Source: JAKOWB01 sp038363005 (GTDB lineage: Bacteria > Pseudomonadota > Alphaproteobacteria > Kiloniellales > JACOMY01). From it: 19,596 nt of DNA. The notes beneath the pieces were generated by a model. It ran no database searches, was not told the DNA's origin, and saw only the letters and a list, made by a program, of their open reading frames with translations. Within the stretch, counting starts at the first letter, position 1. Every line of letters begins with the position of its first letter. Location of the stretch: the NCBI GenBank assembly GCA_038363005.1, contig JBBQBI010000043.1:1-19596 (forward strand). The letters are read 5' to 3'. The position numbers and the translations under genes are program-made. Below are positions 6,948 to 14,613 of this stretch, in pieces.

Positions 6948-7206
6948 CGTCGCTGACCAAGCCGCCTTCGACCAGGGTGCGCAGCGCCTGGGCGACGTCG
7001 TCGCCGACCCGCTCGGCCGGTTCGTCCGGGAAGGCCTCGCGGTAGGTGGCGACCAGCGCCGCCTCGTCCTGCGGCTCGGCCAGCAGGCGCCAGAGGCCGC
7101 TGGCCACGGCGTCGAGATAGAAGATCTCGCCCGAGGTCGGCTCGACCAGGAAGAACTCGCCCTCGACGTCGGTGGCGCGGACCTGCGGGTTGCGGACATA
7201 GCGCAT
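6943..7206 (-). CDS. PqqD-like peptide-binding protein (HPr-rel-A type)
   Basis: An 87-residue protein with the PqqD/RRE pattern: an N-terminal beta segment (GEFFLVEPTSGEIFYLDAVA), then helical A-SGLWRLLAEPQDEAALVATY with the winged-helix core, and a C-terminal helix (DDVAQALRTLVEGGLVSDA). PqqD proteins bind ribosomally made precursor peptides and present them to modifying enzymes. Its ATG follows the stop of the kinase-like gene with no gap (TAGATG), so the two are surely co-translated. I recall this pairing being catalogued as the 'HPr-rel-A system PqqD family peptide chaperone'; no function is established. No precursor peptide, radical SAM enzyme or other maturase is visible in the window. 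Confidence 0.82.
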   Translation of the reverse strand: MRYVRNPQVRATDVEGEFFLVEPTSGEIFYLDAVASGLWRLLAEPQDEAALVATYREAFPDEPAERVGDDVAQALRTLVEGGLVSDA

Positions 7207-8124
7207 CTAGACGGCTCCGAAGCGCTCCAGCAGCAGGGCGACAGTGTCGCGCGAGTTGGCGAAAGCCAGGCGGTAGCTCGGCACCCGGCGGATGATCTTG
7301 GCCATGCGGCGGGTCATGGTCTCGGGGTCCAGGTGCGGCGCCGCGGCGACGCCGAACAGGCTCTTCAGCGCCGCGCCCTGGCCTTGCGGGGCAAACTCGA
7401 TGGCGCCGCGCGGCCGGCGTTCCAGCGCCACCAGCCCCAGCACCGGCAGGCGCCGGCCGGCCGGCAGCTGCTCCTGCGGGCGGGCCAGGAACAACCGGCT
7501 GACATTCTCGAAATCGCGGCCGATGCGGCTGCTGACGAAGGCGACGAAGGCCGCGCCGGCATCCGGCGGCAGCGGCTTGCGCAGGCGCGGTGCCACGCCC
7601 AGCGCCGTGGCCTCGACCACGCCGTCGACCGAGACCGTGACCACCAGGCGATCGTCGGCCGCCAGCGGCGCGCCCAGGCAGGCGCCGTGCACCGCCAGGC
7701 TGGACTTGCCGGCCAGGCTGGCGCCGTGCAGCACCAGCATGCCGCGCGGCAGCGCCAGCGCGGCGGCGTGCAGCTGCAGCGCGCGGCGGTCCTGCTGGGT
7801 GAAGCAGAGCGTCAGCGCGCCACAGATCGCCTCGCCGGCGGCGACCCGTCCCTCGACCTCGAAGCTGCCGTCCGGCAGGCCGGGATAGCGGAAGGTGAAG
7901 AGCCAGCGGCCGGCAGGGCCGGGGCGCCGCTCGACCCGCACGACCGGCGGCACCTCGGCGTCATCCGCGTCGGCGGCCAGCGGCCATTCCGGCAGCACCT
8001 CGGCCACCTCGGGCAGCAGGTCGCGCGCCCAGGCGGCGGTGGCCGCCGGGTCGCCACCCTCCTGGTCGGCGAACTCGAACACCACGGGTTGGCCCGGCGT
8101 CGCGAAGGAGAGGCGGGCTGGCAT
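7207..8124 (-). CDS. HprK-related kinase-like P-loop protein (HPr-rel-A type)
   Basis: A 305-residue protein with a divergent N-terminal part (about 1-110) and a C-terminal HPr kinase/phosphorylase-like domain. The Walker A motif is GASLAGKSS (134-142), preceded by LHAAALALPRGMLVLHG. A Walker-B-like LAADDRLVV (154-162) resembles the VADD segment of HPr kinase. True HPr kinase phosphorylates HPr on serine, but this protein lacks that enzyme's overall layout, and I assign it to the related 'HprK-related kinase A' group from memory. The substrate is unknown. The ATG at 8124 lies 23 bases after the regA stop with only a weak ribosome site. The same frame stays open far upstream through regA, which is a high-GC artefact. 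It is followed without gap by the PqqD-like gene. Confidence 0.8.
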   Translation of the reverse strand: MPARLSFATPGQPVVFEFADQEGGDPAATAAWARDLLPEVAEVLPEWPLAADADDAEVPPVVRVERRPGPAGRWLFTFRYPGLPDGSFEVEGRVAAGEAICGALTLCFTQQDRRALQLHAAALALPRGMLVLHGASLAGKSSLAVHGACLGAPLAADDRLVVTVSVDGVVEATALGVAPRLRKPLPPDAGAAFVAFVSSRIGRDFENVSRLFLARPQEQLPAGRRLPVLGLVALERRPRGAIEFAPQGQGAALKSLFGVAAAPHLDPETMTRRMAKIIRRVPSYRLAFANSRDTVALLLERFGAV

Positions 8125-8147
8125 GCTGCGGGGTTGCTCTGGCTGTT

Positions 8148-8681
8148 TCAGTCGCGCGGCGCGTACTTGGCGAGGATGCGCTGCAGCGTGCGACGATGCA
8201 TGCGCAGGCGGCGCGCGGTCTCCGACACGTTGCGCTGGCACTGTTCGTAAACCCGCTGGATGTGTTCCCAGCGCACACGGTCGGCGGTCATCGGCAGTTC
8301 CGGCGGCGGCGGCGGCTTGGCACCCTGCTGCTGGCGCAGCGCCGCTTCGACCTGGTCGGCATCGGCCGGCTTGGGCAGGTAGTCGACGGCGCCCAGCTTT
8401 ACCGCGGCTACCGCGGTGGCGATGTTGCCATAGCCGGTCAGCACCACGGCTCGGGCCTGTGGCCGGAGCTCGTGCAGCCGCTTCACCACGTCGAGACCGC
8501 TGCCGTCCTTGAGGCGGAGATCGACCACAGCGTGGGTCGGCTGCGCGGTCTCGATGGCGGTCAGGCCATCGGCGACGCTGCCGGCGACGGTAACCTGGAA
8601 ACCGCGCTTTTCCATCGCCTGGGCCAGTCTGAGGGCCAGGCGCTCGTCGTCGTCGACGATAATCAGCGAATCTGTGGTCAC
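8148..8681 (-). CDS. regA: redox response regulator RegA/PrrA/ActR
   Basis: A 177-residue response regulator. The receiver domain has the acidic pocket DDD (10-12), phospho-acceptor D54 in VVDLRLKDGSG, T82 in LTGYGN and K104 in LPKPAD. A proline hinge (KPPPPPELP, about 122-130) leads to a Fis-type helix-turn-helix, NVSETARRLRMHRRTLQRIL (151-170), the near-invariant DNA-binding segment of this family. Phosphorylated RegA controls aerobic and anaerobic energy metabolism genes such as oxidases, carbon fixation and nitrogen fixation. The start is a GTG that overlaps the regB stop (GTGA), so the pair is translationally coupled. No residues are missing. Confidence 0.95.
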   Translation of the reverse strand: MTTDSLIIVDDDERLALRLAQAMEKRGFQVTVAGSVADGLTAIETAQPTHAVVDLRLKDGSGLDVVKRLHELRPQARAVVLTGYGNIATAVAAVKLGAVDYLPKPADADQVEAALRQQQGAKPPPPPELPMTADRVRWEHIQRVYEQCQRNVSETARRLRMHRRTLQRILAKYAPRD

Positions 8682-10024
8682 GGTGCGCTCTCCTTGCGCG
8701 AAAGGTGGGCCAAGGGCCAGGAAATGGCAACCTCGGCGCCGCCTTCCGGGCGGTTACGAAACTCCAGCTCGGCGCCGGTATGGCCCAGCAGGGTCTGGGC
8801 GATGAAGACCCCAAGCCCCATATGGGTCTCGTCAGCCCGATCACCACGGCGTTCCGGCCCCTCGCCAGAGACATAGGGCTCGCCCAGGCGGGTCAACACC
8901 GCCGACTCGAAGCCCGGTCCGTCGTCCGACACCATGACGTCGAGCCGCCCGGCGCCCCAGATCACCACGATCTCCACCTTGCTATCGGCGAACTGGATGG
9001 CGTTCTGGATCAAGGTGCCCAGACCATGCAGCAGCGCCGGATCGCGCGGCAGCACCGGCTCCTCGCCCTGGCCGCCGGACTTCAGCTGCACCGTCACGCC
9101 GTCCCGCTTGAAGGGCTCGGCGGCGGCGGCCAGCAGGGCGGAGACCGGCAGGCTGTGGAAGGGGTCGCCGCCCTCCGGCGTGGCCTCGCCATCGGCGCCG
9201 CGATGCGCCAGTTCGGCCAGCAGGTTGCGGCAGCGGTCGCTCTCCTCGACCAGCAGCTGGATGTCGCCGATGAAGGGCGAGTCGCGCGGCACGTCGCGCT
9301 GCAGGTCGCGCGCCACCAGCAGGATGGTGTTGAGCGGCGAGCCCAGTTCGTGCGCCACCGCGGCGGCCAGTCCGCCGAGCGAGGCCAGGCGCTGCTCGCG
9401 CGCCAGCGCCGACTGGGTGGCGGCCAGCGCCTCGCCCAGTGCGCGGCGCTCGGCCGCCAGCGAAGCGATGTAGGCGGCGATGAAGACGGTGGCCAGCACC
9501 AGCCCGGCCCAGATGCCGCCGAGCAGCAGCGGGTCGATCAGCACGCCGACGTCGAACCAGGGCAGCGGCCGGTGCCAGATCGCCAGCAGCGTTTCCAGGA
9601 TCACCGCCAGCGCCGCCAGCGCCGCGGTCGAGCGCTCGGAGAGTACCGAGGCGGATACCGTGACCGGCGCCAGGATCAGCACGGCGAAGGGATTGGCCAG
9701 CCCGCCGGTGAGCGCCAACAAGCCGCAGACCTGCAGCATGTCGAAGGCGAGGAACAGCCGTGCCTCGCCCTCCTCCAGCCAGATGCGGCCGCGGTGCAGC
9801 AGGGCGCTGACCAGGTTGACCAGTGCCGAGCAGCCGATCATCACGCTGAGGGTGATCAGCGGCAGGCGGAAGTCGAGCCACAGCTCCACCACCAGCAGGG
9901 CGGAGACCTGGCCGCCGACAGCGATCCAGCGGATCAGCGCCAAGGTCTTGCGGCGGATGCGGCCGCTCAGCGCGTATTCCAGCAGCGGGCCAGCCGGTGG
10001 GCGCGGCGCGATGACGTCGGTCAC
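8678..10024 (-). CDS. regB: redox-sensing histidine kinase RegB/PrrB/ActS
   Basis: A 448-residue inner-membrane sensor kinase with about six hydrophobic segments (30-190) and a cytoplasmic kinase core. The quinone-linked motif GGLANPF (107-113) characteristic of RegB is intact. The H-box is AAVAHELGSPLNT with H225, and the redox-active cysteine is C265 in ESDRCRNLL. ATP-binding blocks follow: IQNAIQFAD, VSDDGPGFE and MGLGVFIAQ. With the GTG start at 10024, H225 and C265 carry the same numbers as I remember for Rhodobacter capsulatus RegB, which supports this start over an in-frame GTG at 10078 that would overlap the upstream gene. It begins 16 bases after the stop of the diiron gene and overlaps regA by 4 bases. 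Confidence 0.95.
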   Translation of the reverse strand: MTDVIAPRPPAGPLLEYALSGRIRRKTLALIRWIAVGGQVSALLVVELWLDFRLPLITLSVMIGCSALVNLVSALLHRGRIWLEEGEARLFLAFDMLQVCGLLALTGGLANPFAVLILAPVTVSASVLSERSTAALAALAVILETLLAIWHRPLPWFDVGVLIDPLLLGGIWAGLVLATVFIAAYIASLAAERRALGEALAATQSALAREQRLASLGGLAAAVAHELGSPLNTILLVARDLQRDVPRDSPFIGDIQLLVEESDRCRNLLAELAHRGADGEATPEGGDPFHSLPVSALLAAAAEPFKRDGVTVQLKSGGQGEEPVLPRDPALLHGLGTLIQNAIQFADSKVEIVVIWGAGRLDVMVSDDGPGFESAVLTRLGEPYVSGEGPERRGDRADETHMGLGVFIAQTLLGHTGAELEFRNRPEGGAEVAISWPLAHLSRKESAP

Positions 10025-10040
10025 CTCGGCCCCGGTCGGG

Positions 10041-10919
10041 TCAGGCGGCCTGGAGATGCGACTCTTCAGTGAAGCCACGGGCCAGACGCTTGTGCCGATT
10101 ACGCAGCAGCCAGAAGGCCAGGCGCGACCCGAAGGACGCCATGCGGCCCTGCGGGTCGAGTCCGGCCGCCTTCAGCGTCATGGCCACCGCGCGGTCGATG
10201 TGCTCGCGGCGATAGAGCCCCAGCGCGCCGCGCATGTAGGCGGCGCTCCAGTGCTTGCGGTCGTAGGGCTGGTTCATGTCGCCGTTGGCGGCGTAGTAGG
10301 CATAGGCCAGCTCGTCGTCCTCGGACTCGGCGATGCGGCCGATGGCGATCAGCAGGCGGCGCGCCTTGCTGATGCGGTCCTTCTGCAGGTAGCGCTTCAG
10401 GTGGGTGTAGAAGAGCTTGTAGTGGCGGAATTCGTCGGCCGCGATGCGCTGGCAGATCTTGCGGAACACCGGCTCCGGCATGGCCTGGCCAAAGGCGGTA
10501 TAGAACGACGAGGTACCGACCTCGACGATGCAGCGCGCCACCAGCTCGCCAGACCGGCTGCCGCGCACCGATTCCTTGGCGTCCAGCGGCAGGCTGTAGC
10601 CATCGCGGAAGCGCCGGATGGCGGCCTCGAAGTCGAAGCTGGGGTCGGCCATCTTGGCCCAGCGGCCCAGCGCCACGCCGTGCAGCACCTCTTCCTCGGC
10701 CCAGTTGTCCGCCGCGGCCTTGAACTCGGGATCGTTGGGGAAGACGTTGGTCAGGTAGGCGGCGTAGTCGTAGGCGTTGAATTCGACCATCGCCGCGGCC
10801 TTGACGGTCTTCAGCAGTTGCGGATCGACCTGCGCGGGATCGAAGGCCTCCCACGGCATCTCGTCGACCCAGGTCGGCCCGACCGGTATCGCCGGCTGTG
10901 GTCGCTGCGGCTCGTTCAT
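10041..10919 (-). CDS. ferritin-like diiron protein, possible acyl desaturase or oxidase
   Basis: A 292-residue soluble protein with a four-helix diiron pattern: E46 in AAMVEFNAYD, E77 and H80 in EEEVLHG, E133 in IVEVGTSSF, and E163 and H166 in ADEFRHYK. These are the four Glu and two His ligands of carboxylate-bridged diiron oxidases. The EEVLHG and DEFRHY boxes resemble the second and fourth helices of acyl-ACP desaturases. A hydroxylase or oxidase acting on another lipid or a tethered substrate is equally possible. The start at 10919 has a clear AAGGAGA about 6 bases upstream. It is the first gene of the operon with regB, 16 bases apart, so it may be an oxygen-dependent enzyme tied to the redox regulator. 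Confidence 0.85.
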   Translation of the reverse strand: MNEPQRPQPAIPVGPTWVDEMPWEAFDPAQVDPQLLKTVKAAAMVEFNAYDYAAYLTNVFPNDPEFKAAADNWAEEEVLHGVALGRWAKMADPSFDFEAAIRRFRDGYSLPLDAKESVRGSRSGELVARCIVEVGTSSFYTAFGQAMPEPVFRKICQRIAADEFRHYKLFYTHLKRYLQKDRISKARRLLIAIGRIAESEDDELAYAYYAANGDMNQPYDRKHWSAAYMRGALGLYRREHIDRAVAMTLKAAGLDPQGRMASFGSRLAFWLLRNRHKRLARGFTEESHLQAA

Positions 10920-10932
10920 GGTCTTCTCCTTC

Positions 10933-10948
10933 CCCGAGCTTCCTCGGG
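10933..10948 (-). promoter_or_regulatory. hairpin just upstream of the diiron gene ribosome binding site
   Basis: A perfect six-base stem CCCGAG/CTCGGG with a four-base loop lies in the leader of the diiron-regBA operon. It ends only a few bases before AAGGAGA (about 10924-10930). It may protect the transcript end or affect translation initiation. Seen in sequence; the function is inferred. Confidence 0.35.
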
Positions 10949-10978
10949 ATTACGAAGGCCAACCGGCCAGGACTACCC

Positions 10979-11053
10979 CGTCATCCCAGCAACGGAATGC
11001 TGCACCGGATGGTTTCCGAGGGCACGAGGGCACCCTCGCGCGGGAATCCACCC
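10979..11053. repeat. palindromic intergenic repeat, REP-like and degenerate
   Basis: The segment begins CGTCATCCCAGC and ends GCGCGGGAATCCACCC, which are the two ends of a dispersed palindromic repeat very common between genes in Alpha- and Betaproteobacteria. The usual internal arms have been replaced here by a short hairpin GAGGG-CA-CCCTC (11026-11037). Translation of the minus strand gives the familiar spurious peptide ending in AGMTG. No second copy was noticed in this window. Confidence 0.5.
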
Positions 11054-11142
11054 TGGCGCGGGCGCCTGTTTGCTCTCTCCTCGAACCGGCGCCCTTGCCC
11101 CTCTTGTCTTGTGGGGGCTCCCCGTACGCTGCCAGCAAGGCC

Positions 11143-11172
11143 ATTGTAGCCGGCCGGGCAGCCTTCTGCCAA
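11143..11172 (-). promoter_or_regulatory. promoter candidate for the diiron-regBA operon
   Basis: On the minus strand TTGGCA (11172-11167) and TACAAT (11148-11143) are 18 bases apart, a good match to the vegetative consensus. Transcription would begin near 11136, giving a leader of about 215 bases that runs through the palindromic repeat and the hairpin before the diiron gene. Confidence 0.42.
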
Positions 11173-11285
11173 GCGCCGTGCAATGCGGCATTCAGCAAAG
11201 CATCACAGGGCTTTAACAGGATTGCCCCGAATTTGCCCCTGCGTCCGGCGCGGGGCAGCCGCTGCTGGTGACCAGCGTGGTTACG

Positions 11286-11315
11286 CTTGACTGCTGCACT
11301 GCGAAAGAGCATGTA
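11286..11315 (+). promoter_or_regulatory. promoter candidate for the DEAD-box helicase gene
   Basis: A CTTGAC element (11286-11291), the preferred alphaproteobacterial -35 form, is followed about 17 bases later by CATGTA (11310-11315), a weak -10. It would give a leader of roughly 200 bases containing several GC-rich hairpins. Moderate to weak match. Confidence 0.28.
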
Positions 11316-11330
11316 GGGGCCACGGCACCC

Positions 11331-11503
11331 CCCGCGATCGCGCGGGTGCGCCCCGGATTGCCCGCGCTTCGCGGACCGGCGGCGCCTCATCGCGGGACTG
11401 TTCATATGGGTCGCCCTTTCCACCAAGCACTGATGCCCGGGTGCGCGCGGGCTAGGACAGCGCACAACCGCCGCCCGCGGCAGGACTCGGAGTCCGCGCG
11501 GGC
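11331..11503 (+). promoter_or_regulatory. structured 5' leader of the helicase mRNA
   Basis: Three stems can be read directly. They are CCCGCG-ATCG-CGCGGG (11331-11346), CCGCG-CTT-CGCGG (11362-11374), and a long compound hairpin at 11473-11503. The compound hairpin has an outer arm GCCCGCG/CGCGGGC and an inner arm GGACT-CGG-AGTCC. It ends 3 bases before the Shine-Dalgarno AAAGGA (11507-11512). Such a leader is consistent with temperature- or helicase-dependent control, but only the pairing is seen. Confidence 0.4.
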
Positions 11504-11518
11504 CCGAAAGGATTTGTT

Positions 11519-13153
<1,635 letters not shown>

Positions 13154-13204
13154 GCCAATCGACCTAAGCGCCCGCCGCCACGCGGCGGTTCGCTCTACAA
13201 ACAC

Positions 13205-13238
13205 AAAGGCCGGCGCCCAGCGCCGGCCTTTGTCGTTT
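13205..13238. terminator. strong bidirectional terminator between helicase and outer-membrane protein genes
   Basis: A perfect 12-base stem AAAGGCCGGCGC/GCGCCGGCCTTT with a CCA loop (13205-13231) is followed by TGTCGTTT on the plus strand. The A and T ends of the stem make it work in both directions, serving the two convergent genes. A second smaller stem CCGCC-ACGC-GGCGG (13175-13188) precedes it. Confidence 0.85.
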
Positions 13239-13254
13239 GCCCGGGGCGCCCGGT

Positions 13255-13959
13255 TCAGTCCAGGCGCAGGCTGTGCAGCAGCGGTGCCAGGTCGATGCGG
13301 CCGGTGAGCAGCACGCTGTGACTGTCGTAGCCGACGTTCTGGCGCTGGATCAGGATCCCGCCCGGGCCGGTCGCGTCGAGGTGCAGATTGTCGTCGGTGA
13401 GCGCGAAGTAGCGGTACTCGACGCCGACGTGGAAGCCCCGCACCACCTCGTAGGAGGCGCCGGCGACAGCCTGCCAGGCCAGGGAATCGCTGCTTTGGTC
13501 TTCCAGGAAATCAGGGCCGTAGTCGTAGCTCCAGTGGCCATAGCCGATACCGCCGCCGGCGGTAAGTTGCCAACCGGGGGCGATTTCATAGCCCAGACGC
13601 AGGTTCGCCAGGACACTGGTGACCCGCACCTCGGCATCCGCGGGGCTGGTCGCGATATCGTCGATTCGCGTCTTGACGTGGTTGCTGAAGCGCTGCGCCA
13701 CCTCGCCCTCGAGCGCCAGCGAAAAGCCGCCGCCCAGCGCGAAGTCGTAGCCGGCGATGCCGCCATAGATCAGGCCGTTGTCGAAGATGTGGGTCAGCGG
13801 CGTCTCCGAGACCACCATGCCGCCAGCATAGACCTGCCCGTTCACCGACTGGTCCGGCTCTAAGTTGACGCCGCCGAACAGGCCGATATAGAGGCCATCG
13901 GCGCTGGCCGATCCGCTGCACGCCAGTGTCGCCAGACACCCCAATAGAACTGCCCGCAT
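13255..13959 (-). CDS. small outer-membrane beta-barrel protein
   Basis: A 234-residue exported protein. The signal peptide MRAVLLGCLATLACSGSASA is followed by DGLYIGLFGG, a typical start of OmpA-, OmpW- or Omp25-like eight-stranded barrels. Alternating aromatic and polar residues recur in strands such as GLIYGGIAGYDF, GWQLTAGGGIGYGHWSY and FHVGVEYRYFAL, and the chain ends VLLTGRIDLAPLLHSLRLD. A role as a structural or immunity-type surface protein is usual but not shown. The ATG at 13959 has AAGGGGG about 8 bases upstream, better than an in-frame start at 14013. Single gene, terminated by the shared hairpin. Confidence 0.85.
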   Translation of the reverse strand: MRAVLLGCLATLACSGSASADGLYIGLFGGVNLEPDQSVNGQVYAGGMVVSETPLTHIFDNGLIYGGIAGYDFALGGGFSLALEGEVAQRFSNHVKTRIDDIATSPADAEVRVTSVLANLRLGYEIAPGWQLTAGGGIGYGHWSYDYGPDFLEDQSSDSLAWQAVAGASYEVVRGFHVGVEYRYFALTDDNLHLDATGPGGILIQRQNVGYDSHSVLLTGRIDLAPLLHSLRLD

Positions 13960-14057
13960 TACCGCGTCCCCCTTGCTGGTCTCACATCCGCTGCGAGAGT
14001 CTCGATTGAGCAATTGCGGGGCGCTTTAGCCAGTGCCTACGGGGGGCGGCGCAAACG

Positions 14058-14081
14058 AAAAGGTCGGCGCAAGCGCCGGCC
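14058..14081 (-). terminator. terminator of the atp operon
   Basis: On the minus strand GGCCGGCGC/GCGCCGACC forms a 9-base GC-rich stem with one G-T pair, immediately followed by TTTTCGTTT. It lies about 27 bases after the atpC stop, a standard intrinsic terminator. Confidence 0.8.
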
Positions 14082-14107
14082 CTCGGTCACTCCCAGGCAC
14101 CGCCGGT

Positions 14108-14524
14108 CTAGCCCTGGATCGCCGCCAGCTTGGCCTTGGCGACATTGATCGCCCGCTCAGCCAGGCCCTTGGTGTGGGCATCCTTGGCGTCGGCCAGGTC
14201 CTCGCTGGCGTCCTTCAGCTCCTGCTCGGTGGCGGCGCGGTCGAGGTTCTCGACCTTGGTGGCCTGCTCGGCCAGCACGGTCAGGCGCTCGGGCGTCACC
14301 TCGGCGAAGCCGCCGGCGACGAAGATGCGCTCCTTGGGCTGGCGGCTGCTGCCCTGGCCCTCGTAGGTGATGATCACGCCGGGACGGATGGTGGAGACCA
14401 GCGGCGCGTGGCGCGGCAACACGCCGAAATCGCCGTCGCCGCCGGGGATGACGACCATATCGACCGCCTCGGAGATGATCAGCGCCTCGGGCGCCACCAG
14501 GTCGAACTGCACCGTCTCGGCCAT
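14108..14524 (-). CDS. atpC: F1 ATP synthase epsilon subunit
   Basis: A 138-residue subunit of the central stalk of F1, coupling rotation to catalysis and damping ATP hydrolysis. The N-terminal beta sandwich (VQFDLVAPEALIISEAVDMV, then GDFGVLPRHAPLVSTIRPG) is typical, and the C-terminal helices follow (AEQATKVENLDRAATEQE onwards). The ATG at 14524 has GGGAG about 7 bases upstream; an in-frame start at 14545 has none. It is last in the operon, separated from atpD by 89 bases that hold two hairpins, in contrast to the tight spacing elsewhere. Length is normal for alphaproteobacteria. Confidence 0.96.
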   Translation of the reverse strand: MAETVQFDLVAPEALIISEAVDMVVIPGGDGDFGVLPRHAPLVSTIRPGVIITYEGQGSSRQPKERIFVAGGFAEVTPERLTVLAEQATKVENLDRAATEQELKDASEDLADAKDAHTKGLAERAINVAKAKLAAIQG

Positions 14525-14537
14525 ATCGTTACTCCCG

Positions 14538-14591
14538 GGGGCCAACCTGTGGCCCCACCCCCACCCCGACCCTCCCCCATCGAGGGGGAGG
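14538..14591. repeat. two palindromes in the atpD-atpC spacer
   Basis: CCTCCCCC-ATCGA-GGGGGAGG (14571-14591) is an 8-base stem within a CCCCACCCCGACCCTCCCCC context that matches a dispersed intergenic repeat common in alphaproteobacterial genomes. A second stem GGGGCC-AACCTGT-GGCCCC (14538-14556) lies directly upstream of, and almost touching, the GGGAG ribosome site of atpC. Together they could lower atpC expression relative to atpD. Confidence 0.5.
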
Positions 14592-14613
14592 AGGTAGGGG
14601 GACTAGGTGGAGA

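Noticed and set aside
8125..8874. N-terminal extension of the HprK-like protein up to 8874, giving 555 residues.
   Set aside because: The extension lies wholly inside regA and the regB end in another frame; the ATG at 8124 gives a sensible protein.
8705..10072. A 455-codon plus-strand open frame opposite regB.
   Set aside because: Complementary frame of a well-identified kinase, rich in Gln, Gly and Arg, no recognisable motif or ribosome site.
10950..11465. A 171-codon minus-strand open frame in the 600-base gap.
   Set aside because: It includes the standard translation artefact of a palindromic intergenic repeat (ending near AGMTG) and shows no domain.
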